Assembly: GCA_013362295.1 (NCBI GenBank)
Contig: JABFWJ010000093.1
Span: forward strand, 1-19,301
Direction of reading: 5' to 3'
DNA: 19,301 nucleotides
From: Thermoleophilia bacterium
GTDB taxonomy: Bacteria; Actinomycetota; Thermoleophilia; Gaiellales; Gaiellaceae
The position numbers and the translations under genes are program-made. This document shows, piece after piece, positions 6,911-14,240 of this stretch (positions within the stretch are counted from its first letter, which is position 1; each line of letters starts with the position of its first letter). The notes beneath the pieces are model-generated. The model was not told the origin of the DNA, searched no databases, and was given only the letters and a program-made list of their open reading frames with translations.

Positions 6911-9439
6911 TTACTGGATGACGAGCGTGACCTTGACGGTGCGCGAGAGCGCGCCGCTCGTGCCCGTGACCGTCAACAGGTACGTCCCGCGTCCGACGTT
7001 CGACCGCGTCGCGATCGTCAACGTCGACGTCGAGGTCGTCGGGTTCGGGCTGAACGTGGCGGTGCTCCGGTTGGGGCGCGTGGTGCTGAGCGACACCGAT
7101 CCCATGAACCCGTTCACCGGGTTGACGGCGATCGAGTAGGTCGCCGTGCCGCCGCGCGCGATCGTGCGCGACGTCGGTGTCGCCGACAGCGAGAAGTCCG
7201 GCGCCGGAGCCTGCACGACGAGCTGCACCGACGTCGTGTGCGTCAGCGTGCCGCTCGTGCCGGTGATCGTCACCGGGTAGCTCCCCGCCGGCGTCGTCGC
7301 GGACGTCGTGACGGTCATCGTCGAGGTATCGGCCGTCGGATTCGGGCTGAACGACGCCGCTGCCCCCGCCGGGAGCCCGGCCGCGTCGAGCGTGACCGAG
7401 CCCGTGAAGCCCGCGGCCGGGGTGACCGACACCGTGTACGTCGTCGACGCTCCCTGGGTCACCGTGCCGCTCGCGGGCGTCGCCGAGAGCGAGAAGTCCG
7501 GGTTCGACACGACGAGTGTCACGGTCGCGTTGTGCGCGAGCGTGCCGCTCGTGCCGGTGATCGTGACCGGGTAGCTGCCGACCGGCGTCGTCGCGGAGGT
7601 CGTCACCGTCATCGTCGAGGTGCCGGTCGTCGGATTCGGGCTGAACGAGGCTGCCGCACCCGCGGGCAGGCCCGTCGCGCTGAGCGAGACGCTGCCCGTG
7701 AAGCCGCCCGTCGGGGTCACGGTCAGGTTGTAGGTCGTCGGGCTGCCCGGGCTGACCGTCTGGCTCGACGGGGACGCGGCGACGGAGAAGTCGGGTGTGC
7801 CGCAGCCGGCGAGCTTGAAGTTCCCGATGCGGGTCCGCCAGTTGAAGATCCCGTTCGCCGGGATGTACTCGCTCGTGAACCAGAACGTGCAGTCGTCCGT
7901 CGGGTCGACCGACATGTCGCTGTAGTCGCCCCAGCGCGAGAGTGCGCGGACGTTCGAGGTCTGCGAGCCCGCGCCGTCGATCAGCACGCCTTCGCCCTGT
8001 CCCATCACGCCGAGCGGGTCGGAGGTGAGGTGCGCGGTGTAGTGGATCCCGGGATGCGTCGAGGCGCTCGAGGTGCTGAACCCGAGGCCGATGTCGCCCG
8101 AGCCGTCCTGCGCGACGCTCGGCATCCAGCGGAAGGTCGCGTCGGGTGCGTACGTCCCCTGCTGGTAGACGGTCGGCGTCGTGCCCGGCGTGCGGAGCTC
8201 GTACCAGCGCAGGCCCGACGACGAGCCGGCCGTCACGGCGTGGCTGACGACGAGAGATTCGTGGTCGCCGAAGTTGCGGTAGGCGAGGCGGTACATCAGC
8301 CGGTCGGCGAGCGAGTCGAGCTGCTGGGTCGTTCCGGCCTGAGGGATGCAGGTGCCCCCGCCCGAGCAGGCGGGCGAGAAGGCGGCGACCGGGATCTGCG
8401 CGGCCGCGGTGATCGTCGTGTTTGCGGGCGTCGCCCAGTCGACGTGGAACTTCCAGAAGTCGACCGCGTTCGTCGCGAAGTCGAGCAGATAGTTCGGCGA
8501 CCCGGCCGGGGGCAGCTGAGCGCTGTCGACGTTCGACGGCAGGATCCCCCCGAAGGCAGTGGAGAGCACGAAGCACTGCTGTGTCGCCGCCGCGCCCGCG
8601 AGCATGTTCGAGCGGTCGTACGCGCAGATCTCAGGACCGAGGAAGGCCGTGCCCGCGGCGTTGAAGAGGTTGAACGTCTCGTAGTAGGCGTCCGGCCAGA
8701 CGCCCATCTTCGGGTAGTCGGGGAAGTTCGAGTACTGGAACGCGTAGCGGAAGTACGAGCCGGTCGGGTCGCCCGAGGTCGAGACCGCGACGCACTGCAG
8801 GTAGGGGGTGGTCGAGACGGAGAACTGCGAGATGATCCAGCGGTCGGCCTGGCGGTCGTAGACGACGGTCGCGTCGCCGTCGTTGTTCGTCTGGCAGCCG
8901 CCGCCGAACCCGCTCCAGAGCGTGTTCGTCGCCGCAGGGCCGTAGAGCACGTTGCCGGCCTTGTCGAAGATCGCGAACGCCGAGTTCACGATCTGGACGT
9001 AGTTGTTCGGGCCGACCTGCCCGTTCGTGTCGGGCGGGGCGGAGTTGACCGTGAAGGTGCCCGCCGGCCCGGTGAACCCCTGGCCGACGCCGTCGAAGGA
9101 GCCGTTGAGGACCGGCGCCGCGGCGGCGCCCAGGGACGACTGGACGGCGGTGTCCGGCGCGCCCGTTCCGGTCGCAGGGGGACGCATGAGGTACTCGCGC
9201 TTGACCGTGAGCTGGCCCTTGGCCGGCGCGATCGGCGCGATCTCGCGCAGCGGCCGCGAGACGTCGCGGGCGTGCTCGCCGCTGGGATCGTCGGTGCGGT
9301 GCCCGACCGGCTGGCCGTCGAACCCGTGCTGGCCGTTGTCGGCCCCGGCTCCGGATGAGAGCAGCGCGCCGGCGAGCGCGACGAGCGCGGCCGAGATGAC
9401 GACCACCGCCACGCGGCGGCGCGTGACCCCGTTCCTCAT
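6911..9439 (-). CDS. Large secreted protein with three C-terminal Ig-like repeats
   Basis: The 842-aa protein starts at ATG 9439, with GGGGGGA upstream. The signal peptide is clear (TRRRVAVVVISAALVALAGALLSSGAGA, cleavage near 33). Residues about 110-545 form one strand-rich region with motifs such as PPDTNGQVGPNNYVQIVNS, DGDATVVYDRQADRWIISQ, YFRYAFQY and FPDYPKMGVW. It resembles propeller-like secreted proteins of soil bacteria that I cannot assign to an enzyme. Residues 550-842 are three tandem repeats of ~95-100 aa, each beginning DFS(V/L)(A/S)A(T/S)P and ending TGTSG(T/A)L....VTLVV, an Ig-like fold seen in adhesive or carbohydrate-associated proteins. No sortase signal or C-terminal membrane helix is present, so it is probably released or loosely held at the surface. 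Confidence 0.88.
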   Translation of the reverse strand: MRNGVTRRRVAVVVISAALVALAGALLSSGAGADNGQHGFDGQPVGHRTDDPSGEHARDVSRPLREIAPIAPAKGQLTVKREYLMRPPATGTGAPDTAVQSSLGAAAAPVLNGSFDGVGQGFTGPAGTFTVNSAPPDTNGQVGPNNYVQIVNSAFAIFDKAGNVLYGPAATNTLWSGFGGGCQTNNDGDATVVYDRQADRWIISQFSVSTTPYLQCVAVSTSGDPTGSYFRYAFQYSNFPDYPKMGVWPDAYYETFNLFNAAGTAFLGPEICAYDRSNMLAGAAATQQCFVLSTAFGGILPSNVDSAQLPPAGSPNYLLDFATNAVDFWKFHVDWATPANTTITAAAQIPVAAFSPACSGGGTCIPQAGTTQQLDSLADRLMYRLAYRNFGDHESLVVSHAVTAGSSSGLRWYELRTPGTTPTVYQQGTYAPDATFRWMPSVAQDGSGDIGLGFSTSSASTHPGIHYTAHLTSDPLGVMGQGEGVLIDGAGSQTSNVRALSRWGDYSDMSVDPTDDCTFWFTSEYIPANGIFNWRTRIGNFKLAGCGTPDFSVAASPSSQTVSPGSPTTYNLTVTPTGGFTGSVSLSATGLPAGAAASFSPNPTTGTSTMTVTTSATTPVGSYPVTITGTSGTLAHNATVTLVVSNPDFSLSATPASGTVTQGASTTYTVSVTPAAGFTGSVTLDAAGLPAGAAASFSPNPTADTSTMTVTTSATTPAGSYPVTITGTSGTLTHTTSVQLVVQAPAPDFSLSATPTSRTIARGGTATYSIAVNPVNGFMGSVSLSTTRPNRSTATFSPNPTTSTSTLTIATRSNVGRGTYLLTVTGTSGALSRTVKVTLVIQ
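6914..7792 (-). repeat. Three tandem Ig-like domain repeats
   Basis: In gene order the repeat units are 7792-7499, 7498-7199 and 7198-6914. Units 1 and 2 are very close also at base level (both encode GLPAGAAASFSPNPT and SYPVTITGTSGTL with nearly the same codons). Unit 3 is diverged (RPNRSTATFSPNPT). This suggests a recent duplication of one unit or gene conversion. Confidence 0.85.
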
Positions 9440-9489
9440 GAGATTCCCCCCTGAAGGCTGACTGGACCGGCAAAGGGTACGGCTTTCAA

Positions 9490-9524
9490 CTCGACTTTTC
9501 TACCCCCGGTGGGGGATGGTCGAG
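9490..9524. terminator. Hairpin after the 144-aa membrane protein gene
   Basis: An outer stem CTCGAC/GTCGAG (9490-9495 with 9519-9524) encloses an inner stem CCCCC/GGGGG with a 3-nt loop. It abuts the minus-strand stop at 9525 and lies ~50 nt before the start of the Ig-repeat gene. It could end one transcript or sit in the leader of the next. Confidence 0.55.
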
Positions 9525-9959
9525 CTACCGGCGTTTGCGCTTGCGCGAGGCCCCGCCGCCGGGGCGGCCGCCGCGGGCCTGCTGCTGCATCCGCTCGGCC
9601 TGCCGGCGCATCTGCCTGTTGGCCGAGTCCGGCACACCGCCCTGCTCGCCCGCCGCCTCCATGTAGGCGCGGCGCTCGGCGGGAGTCAGGCGGCTCATCG
9701 CCTTCTGGACGGCCTGCGGGTTCGGGTTGGACGCCACCGGGTTGATCTTCTTCAGCGCGCTCGCGAGCTCCGGATTCTGGCGCTCGATCGCCGCCGTGCT
9801 GACCTTCGTGAAGAACCGGCGCATGAACCCGATCCGCGACAACCGCCCGATCACCGGCCGCAGGAGCGCGCCGTTCTTGTACCGCCCGAGCAGGACGACC
9901 AGCAGGAAGAGGAGGAGGACGATCCCGAGGACGACCAGCGGTACGTACAGCCACCACAT
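9525..9959 (-). CDS. Small single-pass membrane protein with basic C-terminal tail
   Basis: The 144-aa protein begins with a strong membrane helix (MWWLYVPLVVLGIVLLLFLLVVLL). A cytoplasmic-looking region follows (KNGALLRPVIGRLSRIGFMRRFFTKVSTAAIERQNPELASALKKINP, then SRLTPAERRAYMEAA). It ends in a very basic tail rich in Q, R and K (RQMRRQAERMQQQARG...ASRKRKRR). I recognise no named family; short proteins of this build occur widely in actinobacteria without a known role. There is no SD before the ATG. TACGAT lies 7 nt upstream, suggesting a leaderless transcript. The basic tail might bind nucleic acid or lipid head groups (speculative). Confidence 0.75.
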   Translation of the reverse strand: MWWLYVPLVVLGIVLLLFLLVVLLGRYKNGALLRPVIGRLSRIGFMRRFFTKVSTAAIERQNPELASALKKINPVASNPNPQAVQKAMSRLTPAERRAYMEAAGEQGGVPDSANRQMRRQAERMQQQARGGRPGGGASRKRKRR

Positions 9960-9978
9960 GGGATCGATCGTACCGCCG

Positions 9979-10113
9979 TCAGCGCCGCGAAGTCAGGTAG
10001 AGCCCGCTCGCGACGACGACCGCGAGGACGAGCGCCGCGACGAGCCACGGCAGCATCGAGCCGTGGGAGGCGGCGACCGGAGCGGCCGGGTGGAGAGCGG
10101 CGAGGAGGTGCAC
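9979..10113 (-). CDS. Very small membrane protein (44 aa), hypothetical
   Basis: From a GTG at 10113 this reads MHLLAALHPAAPVAASHGS, then one membrane helix (MLPWLVAALVLAVVVASGLYL) and a short basic end TSRR. The layout fits a tiny single-pass membrane protein. The frame is open up to 10236, but that extension would cover the AT-rich promoter region of the divergent sigma factor gene and looks non-coding. The start is uncertain, since no strong SD is visible. It lies 19 bp upstream of the 144-aa membrane gene on the same strand and may be cotranscribed with it. Confidence 0.5.
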   Translation of the reverse strand: MHLLAALHPAAPVAASHGSMLPWLVAALVLAVVVASGLYLTSRR

Positions 10114-10159
10114 GGGCGCCAGGGTTCCCGGACCCGGTGAGCACGATTGACCCCGCGAG

Positions 10160-10217
10160 GTAAAGATTCCTTGAAACCGACGTGGCTCTTTTTCCGTTAG
10201 AGGGTTAAACCCAAAAG
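10160..10217 (+). promoter_or_regulatory. AT-rich upstream region of the sigma factor gene
   Basis: This short AT-rich stretch in GC-rich DNA has TTGAAA at 10171-10176, a T-run (CTCTTTTTCC) near 10186, a candidate -10 GTTAGA at 10196, and the near-palindrome GGGTTAAACCC at 10202-10212. The -35/-10 spacing (19 bp) is long, so the exact promoter is uncertain. A G-rich SD-like run (10221-10226) lies before the ATG. Confidence 0.35.
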
Positions 10218-10238
10218 GGCGGGGGGTACTCGACAACC

Positions 10239-11279
10239 ATGAGCCACGACCCGATCGCAGTCCTCGTCGAGCACGGCGAGGAGCACGGCTGCGTCCATAT
10301 GACCGAGCTCAACGAGATCGCCCAGAAGCTCGAGCTCGAGGAAGACGACATCGAGGCGCTGCTCGAGCGGCTCGACAGCCACGGCATCGAGCTGACCGAC
10401 GACTGCTCGCGAGCGATCGAAGAGGACGTGGCGTACACGAACCAGCAGGTCGCTTCAGCGACGACCGACTCGCTGCAGCTCTTCCTGAACGAGGCCGGCC
10501 GCTACCCGCTGCTCACGGCAGCCCAGGAGGTCGAGCTTGCGAAGGCGATCGAACGAGGCGACAAGGACGCCAAGGACCTGCTGGTCAACTCGAACCTGCG
10601 GCTCGTCGTCTCGATCGCGAAGAAGTACCAGGGCCACGGGCTCACCCTGCTCGACCTGATCCAGGAAGGGATCATCGGGTTGATCCGCGCGGCGGAGAAG
10701 TTCGACTGGCGCAAGGGCTTCAAGTTCTCGACCTACGCGACCTGGTGGATCCGCCAGGCGGTGCAGCGCGGCGTCGCCAACAAGGCGAGGGTCATCCGCA
10801 TTCCGGTGCACATCGTCGAGCGCGAGCAGAAGATCTCGCGCGCGGAGCGCGAGCTGATCGCGAAGCTCGAACGCCCGCCGACCGATGCCGAGGTCGCGGA
10901 CCGGGCGAAGCTTCCGCTGAAGCAGGTGCGCGAGGTCCGCAATGCGGCCCGCGCCGTCGCGTCGCTCGACCGCCCCGTGGGCGAGGACGACTCCGCGTCG
11001 TTCGGCGATCTGTTCGCGAGCGACGAGCTCAGACCGGACGAGCAGGTCGAGCTGGATCTCACCGAGAAGGCGCTGCACGACGCGGTGGCCGAGCTGCCGG
11101 AGCGGGAGCAGCGCATCCTCACGCTTCGCTACGGGCTGAGCGGCGCGGAGGACCCGAAGTCGCTCGAGGAGATCGGGCGCATCCTCGGCATCACGCGCGA
11201 GCGGGTGCGCCAGCTCGAGGCCGATGCGCTGCGCCGCCTCGCAGAGCGCCGCGAGATCGCGGCCATGAAGGCAGCTTAG
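10239..11279 (+). CDS. RNA polymerase sigma factor, RpoD/SigA type
   Basis: The 346-aa protein has a short region 1.1-like N-terminus (about 1-60, with MTELNEIAQKLELEEDDIEALLERLDSHGIEL). Region 1.2 follows (DSLQLFLNEAGRYPLLTAAQEVELAKAIE, 78-105), then region 2 (NLRLVVSIAKKYQGHGLTLLDLIQEGIIGLIRAAEKFD and FKFSTYATWWIRQAVQR, 119-177). Region 3 spans about 190-260. Region 4 (about 275-340) carries LPEREQRILTLRYGL and the HTH SLEEIGRILGITRERVRQLEADALRRL. All core regions are present. It is a group 1 or 2 sigma70; whether it is the primary factor cannot be told from the window. It stands alone, divergent to small membrane genes and only 3 bp from the convergent nucleotidyltransferase gene. Confidence 0.95.
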   Translation: MSHDPIAVLVEHGEEHGCVHMTELNEIAQKLELEEDDIEALLERLDSHGIELTDDCSRAIEEDVAYTNQQVASATTDSLQLFLNEAGRYPLLTAAQEVELAKAIERGDKDAKDLLVNSNLRLVVSIAKKYQGHGLTLLDLIQEGIIGLIRAAEKFDWRKGFKFSTYATWWIRQAVQRGVANKARVIRIPVHIVEREQKISRAERELIAKLERPPTDAEVADRAKLPLKQVREVRNAARAVASLDRPVGEDDSASFGDLFASDELRPDEQVELDLTEKALHDAVAELPEREQRILTLRYGLSGAEDPKSLEEIGRILGITRERVRQLEADALRRLAERREIAAMKAA

Positions 11280-11282
11280 AGT

Positions 11283-11843
11283 TTAAGCCGCGAGCCCGAG
11301 CTCTTCCGCGAGCGTGAAGAACGCCTTCGCGTACGGCGATTCGCGCGTGCGCGAGCGCAGCAGGTCCCAGTCGATTTGCTCGCGGCAGGCGCGCGCGATC
11401 TCGAGCACCGATTCGTAGTCGACCTCGTGCTCCTTCATCGTCAGGAGCTTGGTCGCGAGCACGTCGGAGACCGTCATCACCTTCATCGTGATCGCATAGA
11501 TCTCGAGATACTCGGCGCGGTCGAGAATCTCGCCGACGATCTCCGGCTTGCTGTTGGGCGCGAAGATCAGGTCGATCATCGCGTCGTTCTCGTCGAACAC
11601 CTTGTAGAGCCATCCCTCCGGCGGACGCTCCGCGCGAAACCCGATCTCGCCGAGCACCTCGACCGCACGATCCTTGTCTTCGGCGCGAAGGATGAAATCG
11701 ACGTCGTGCTCGGTCGGCGGCCCGCCGCGTGCGTAGACCGCGAACCCGCCGGCGAGCGCGACATCGATGTCGTTGTCCCGCAGCGCTGCTGCGGCGTTCT
11801 TCATCGCGATCAACAGGGTCTCGAACGTCGAGTCCTCGTCCAT
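11283..11843 (-). CDS. Nucleotidyltransferase-fold protein (AbiEii-like)
   Basis: The 186-aa protein carries the minimal nucleotidyltransferase signature: AGGFAVYARGGPPTEHDVDFIL, with GG at 32-33 and metal-binding D47 and D49, plus a third acidic residue in AMIDLIF (D91). The C-terminal part (VSDVLATKLLTMKEHEVDYESVLEIARA, about 125-151) resembles the helical region of AbiEii/MNT-type proteins. These transfer nucleotides to small molecules, tRNA or proteins, and some act as toxins. No antitoxin gene is adjacent, so a toxin role is unsupported. An upstream in-frame GTG would overlap the divergent gene's start region. The gene is divergent to the phosphoesterase, with 54 bp between starts. Confidence 0.8.
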   Translation of the reverse strand: MDEDSTFETLLIAMKNAAAALRDNDIDVALAGGFAVYARGGPPTEHDVDFILRAEDKDRAVEVLGEIGFRAERPPEGWLYKVFDENDAMIDLIFAPNSKPEIVGEILDRAEYLEIYAITMKVMTVSDVLATKLLTMKEHEVDYESVLEIARACREQIDWDLLRSRTRESPYAKAFFTLAEELGLAA

Positions 11844-11897
11844 GGGACCCGTGCGTACCCGCGAATGGCCGTTCCATTCCTGGGGTAGAAAAGGCAC

Positions 11898-12659
11898 ATG
11901 GGAAAGACGATCCGCGTGGCCGCCGCGGGCGACATCCACGCCGGCTCCGCCGAGCGCGATCGCGTCGCCGAGGCGTTCAAGCGCGTCGAGGAGCAGGCCG
12001 ACGTGATCCTCCTGGCCGGCGACCTGACCCAGCGCGGGCAGGTCGACGAGATCGACGTCGTCGCCGACGCCTGCAGCGGGCTGCAGGTGCCGGTCGTCGC
12101 GGTGCTCGGGAACCACGACTGGCAGTCCGACCGCCCCGGCGACCTCGCACGCGCGCTCGCCGAAGCGGGCGTCGTCGTGCTCGACCGCACGCACACGATC
12201 CTCCCGCTCAACGGCGTCAGCGTCGGGGTCGCGGGCGTCAAGGGATTCGTCGGCGGCTTCGGCAACCAGTGGGCGAACTTCGGCGAGCCGCTCTTCCGCG
12301 AGGCGTACGCCGAGACGACAAAGGACGTCGACGGTCTCGACCGCAGCCTCGCCTCGATCGAGCCGTGCGCCGTCCGGCTCGCGCTGCTCCACTACTCACC
12401 GGTCGAGGCGACGCTGATCGGCGAGCCCGAACGGCTGTGGCTCGTGCTCGGCGCCGATCGCCTCGCAGGCCCGATCCGCCAGCATCGCCCGGACCTCGTC
12501 GTGCACGGCCACGCGCACCACGGTTCGTTCGAAGGCGACATCGACGGCGTCCCCGTCTACAACGTCGCGGTGCACGTGATGGGCCGCGAGTTCTGGGTCT
12601 TCGAGCTCGACGCGGAGCGCAGAACGACCGCACCGCCGCTCGCCGTCGAAGAAACCTGA
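11898..12659 (+). CDS. Calcineurin-like metallophosphoesterase
   Basis: The 253-aa protein shows the full set of metal-binding motifs: GDIHAG (D12, H14), GDLTQRG (D42), GNHD (N72, H73), LLHYSP (H165) and HGHAHHG (H203, H205, H207). The family hydrolyses phosphate mono- or diesters with a two-metal centre. It is cytoplasmic, with no signal peptide or membrane helix, and the length is ordinary for a bare catalytic domain. AAAAGG lies about 4 nt before the ATG. The substrate cannot be told from sequence. The insert VKGFVGGFGNQWANFGEPLFREAYAETTKD between the third and fourth motifs probably shapes the substrate pocket. A terminator region follows, then the convergent YjbQ gene. Confidence 0.92.
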   Translation: MGKTIRVAAAGDIHAGSAERDRVAEAFKRVEEQADVILLAGDLTQRGQVDEIDVVADACSGLQVPVVAVLGNHDWQSDRPGDLARALAEAGVVVLDRTHTILPLNGVSVGVAGVKGFVGGFGNQWANFGEPLFREAYAETTKDVDGLDRSLASIEPCAVRLALLHYSPVEATLIGEPERLWLVLGADRLAGPIRQHRPDLVVHGHAHHGSFEGDIDGVPVYNVAVHVMGREFWVFELDAERRTTAPPLAVEET

Positions 12660-12673
12660 GGGCTGTCGACGAC

Positions 12674-12720
12674 CGAATCTGATTCCGCGAAGCGGAACCA
12701 GATTCGAACCGTCTGGTTTT
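12674..12720. terminator. Terminator region with two alternative hairpins
   Basis: Hairpin 1 pairs 12674-12688 with 12692-12706 (15 bp, GAA loop; a single A·C mismatch on plus becomes a G·U pair on minus). Hairpin 2 pairs AACCAGA (12696-12702) with TCTGGTT (12712-12718) and is followed by TT on plus. They share bases, so only one can form at a time. The site lies between the convergent stops at 12659 and 12751 and probably ends both transcripts. Confidence 0.7.
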
Positions 12721-12750
12721 CAGTCGCCCCGCTGCAAACAGCCTCGAGCG

Positions 12751-13209
12751 TTACGAGCCGACGACCTTGCAGATCCAGCGGCGCGGGCGCGAGCGATCGA
12801 GCTCGATGAAGAGGACGCGCTGCCACTGACCCATGCAGAGCTCGCCGTCGCCGACCGGGATCGACTCGCCGGCGGAACCGAGGATCATCGACATGCAGTG
12901 CGCGTGCCCGTTCGCCGCCTCCATGTCCTCGGCGCAGATGTTCTCCGTGCGCCGGTCCCAGTCGTCGTGCGCGTAGTACGTCTCCGGCGGGATCAGCCGC
13001 CGCAGCAGCGCCGTGAAGTCCTCGAACATCCCGCGCTCGTATTCGTTCACGCGCACGCAGCAGGTCGTGTGCGGCGAGTAGACGCAGCAGATCCCGTCGC
13101 TGACGCCGGACTCGCGCACGATCTCGGCGACTTCTTCGGTGATGTCGGTGACGTGAAGGCCTCCGGTCGTCTGGAAGTGACGCTCCGCCTGGAAGACCTT
13201 CATCTCCAT
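12751..13209 (-). CDS. yjbQ: YjbQ/UPF0047 family protein
   Basis: The 152-aa protein starts at ATG 13209; a second ATG at 13203 is possible. The frame upstream only translates the tRNA gene backwards. Family landmarks: YSPHTTCCVRVNEYERG (H47, T48, T49), YYAHDDWDRRTEN (H81), EAANGHAHCMSMILG (N100, H102, H104), ESIPVGDGELCMGQWQRVLFIELDRSRPR. UPF0047 proteins are small conserved trimers. Members have weak thiamine-phosphate synthase activity, and the physiological role is unsettled. The three histidines probably form the metal or active site. TACACT lies 8 nt before the ATG and no SD is visible, so the message may be leaderless. Confidence 0.92.
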   Translation of the reverse strand: MEMKVFQAERHFQTTGGLHVTDITEEVAEIVRESGVSDGICCVYSPHTTCCVRVNEYERGMFEDFTALLRRLIPPETYYAHDDWDRRTENICAEDMEAANGHAHCMSMILGSAGESIPVGDGELCMGQWQRVLFIELDRSRPRRWICKVVGS

Positions 13210-13268
13210 CGCCCGCGAGTGTAACGAGCCTCTTCCGCTCACCGTGGGTCGGTACCCTCGCCTCGCTG

Positions 13269-13341
13269 GGGCCCGTAGCTCAGCGGTTAGAGCAGGGAAC
13301 TCATAATTCCTTGGTCCCTGGTTCGAATCCAGGCGGGCCCT
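13269..13341 (+). tRNA. tRNA with CAT anticodon (Ile2 type or elongator Met)
   Basis: A complete cloverleaf is seen: acceptor GGGCCCG/CGGGCCC, D arm GCTC/GAGC with loop AGCGGTTA, anticodon stem GGGAA/TTCCT with loop CTCATAA (anticodon CAT), variable TGGTC, and T arm CCTGG-TTCGAAT-CCAGG. The D loop, the G27·T43 pair and the variable loop resemble bacterial tRNA-Ile2, in which C34 is converted to lysidine, more than elongator Met. The 3' CCA is not encoded. The base at the discriminator position is T, whereas A is expected for both Ile and Met; G13268 could pair with it. Confidence 0.92.
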
Positions 13342-13459
13342 TCCGCTCCGCGGATCGAACGGCTTCGAATGCGTTGATCGCACCCGAATCTCGAAGGAGG
13401 TCGTGCGCGTTGTAACGAAGGGTTCGCCGACGGTTCCCCCCTCGGCGGCCCCGACGGCA

Positions 13460-13517
13460 GGGGGCGCAGTCGGTCCTTAGAGTGGGTCGTCTTACGGCCG
13501 CGGGCCGCTGCGCCCCC
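13460..13517. repeat. 10-bp inverted repeat in the gap after the tRNA
   Basis: GGGGGCGCAG (13460-13469) and CTGCGCCCCC (13508-13517) are perfect complements 38 nt apart, with a small CGGCC-GCG-GGCCG hairpin inside. The gap 13342-13589 holds nothing else I can support as a gene. The repeat may close a structured RNA or act as a terminator for the minus-strand MshEN gene, which ends at 13590. Confidence 0.45.
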
Positions 13518-13589
13518 AACTAACGTCGCGGTTCACGTTCGGCCTTCCCACGTCCTCCCGAAACAAACGCGAAAGCGAGACGCGAGCCT

Positions 13590-14078
13590 TTAGGGCCTGT
13601 AACCGGACAGGAGCCTGCGCCATGCGTTGCTGATGTCGTCACGCTCGGTGACCGCGAAGGCGACCGGGCCGTGGATCGCGCGCTGCACTTCGTGCAGGCT
13701 GTCGCTCGTCGGATCGGCGACCGCAACGAGCAGGACGCCGCCGTCGAGAACGCGGACGCCGATCGCGCAGCACCGCTGGCCGATCTCCGGATCGAGCCGC
13801 CGCGCGGCCGCCGGATCGACCGAGATGTGGTGGATGTCCACGTAGACGAAGCCGTACTGCGTCGCCAGCGCGCGCGCGATGTCCTGGGGATACAGCCAGC
13901 CCCGCTCGACCAGGACTTCGCCGAGCCGGCGCCCGGTGCCCGCCTGCTGGGCGAGGGCAGCGTCGAGCTGCTCGGCGCTCAGGAGCTTGCTCTTGAGCAG
14001 GACGGCTCCCAAATGGGGCCGCGCGTCATCACCCGACAGCGAATGGTCGAGCCGGGGCAAATAGGGGAGGGAGGTCAT
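13590..14078 (-). CDS. Free-standing MshEN/GspE N-terminal domain protein
   Basis: The 162-aa protein is almost entirely one MshEN (T2SSE_N) unit: LGAVLLKSKLLSAEQLDAALAQQ, then TGRRLGEVLVERGWLYPQDIARALATQYGFVYVDI, then DPEIGQRCCAIGVRVLDGGVLLVAVADPTSDSLHEVQRAI. In type II secretion and type IV pilus ATPases this domain precedes the motor, and MshEN of Vibrio MshE binds c-di-GMP. No Walker motifs or ATPase domain follow; the protein stops at LLSGYRP. It may therefore be an adaptor or a c-di-GMP reader (inference). AAGGAG lies 13 nt from this ATG, a long spacing, so translation may be weak. Confidence 0.82.
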   Translation of the reverse strand: MTSLPYLPRLDHSLSGDDARPHLGAVLLKSKLLSAEQLDAALAQQAGTGRRLGEVLVERGWLYPQDIARALATQYGFVYVDIHHISVDPAAARRLDPEIGQRCCAIGVRVLDGGVLLVAVADPTSDSLHEVQRAIHGPVAFAVTERDDISNAWRRLLSGYRP

Positions 14079-14240
14079 CGCCGCAGATCATCTCCTTGAG
14101 GGGACTTGTACTCGCATCATTTTCGTCAGACCACGCAAAACCCCGAATCCCCCTAACGGGTTGGAGGAGGCGGATCCCCCCGAACGGGGCATCGCGGGCC
14201 GTGCTTGGAAAGCGGGCGCCGCGGGTAACCCTCGGGGCAG
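14079..14240. other. Intergenic region between MshEN gene and small helical-protein gene
   Basis: No gene is seen here. It holds several C/G-rich hairpin-prone segments, the best being 14170-14195 (GCG-AT-CCCC paired with GGGG-AT-CGC around CCGAAC, with single-base bulges). It must carry the divergent starts of the MshEN gene and the 65-aa gene. No clear -35/-10 pair was found. Confidence 0.4.

Noticed and set aside
6648..8576. 642-aa minus-strand open frame
   Set aside because: It is an off-frame reading of the Ig-repeat gene, rich in R, D, H and P, with no recognisable domain.
6878..9358. 826-aa plus-strand open frame
   Set aside because: It is the antisense shadow of the Ig-repeat gene, with a V/R/D/A-rich monotone composition.
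13210..13383. N-terminal extension of the YjbQ frame (contains RLDSNQGPRNYEFPALTAEL)
   Set aside because: This is the familiar antisense translation of a tRNA gene, not protein; the real start is at 13209.
13403..13480. 25-aa ORF after an AAGGAGG sequence
   Set aside because: The GTG is only 2 nt from the SD core, and the peptide is low-complexity Pro/Gly/Ala.
14130..14240. c-di-GMP (GEMM) riboswitch, suggested by ACGCAAAACCCC and GGGTAACCC near the MshEN gene
   Set aside because: The order and spacing of the P2 and P3 stems and the GGCAAAC and tetraloop-receptor elements are not present.
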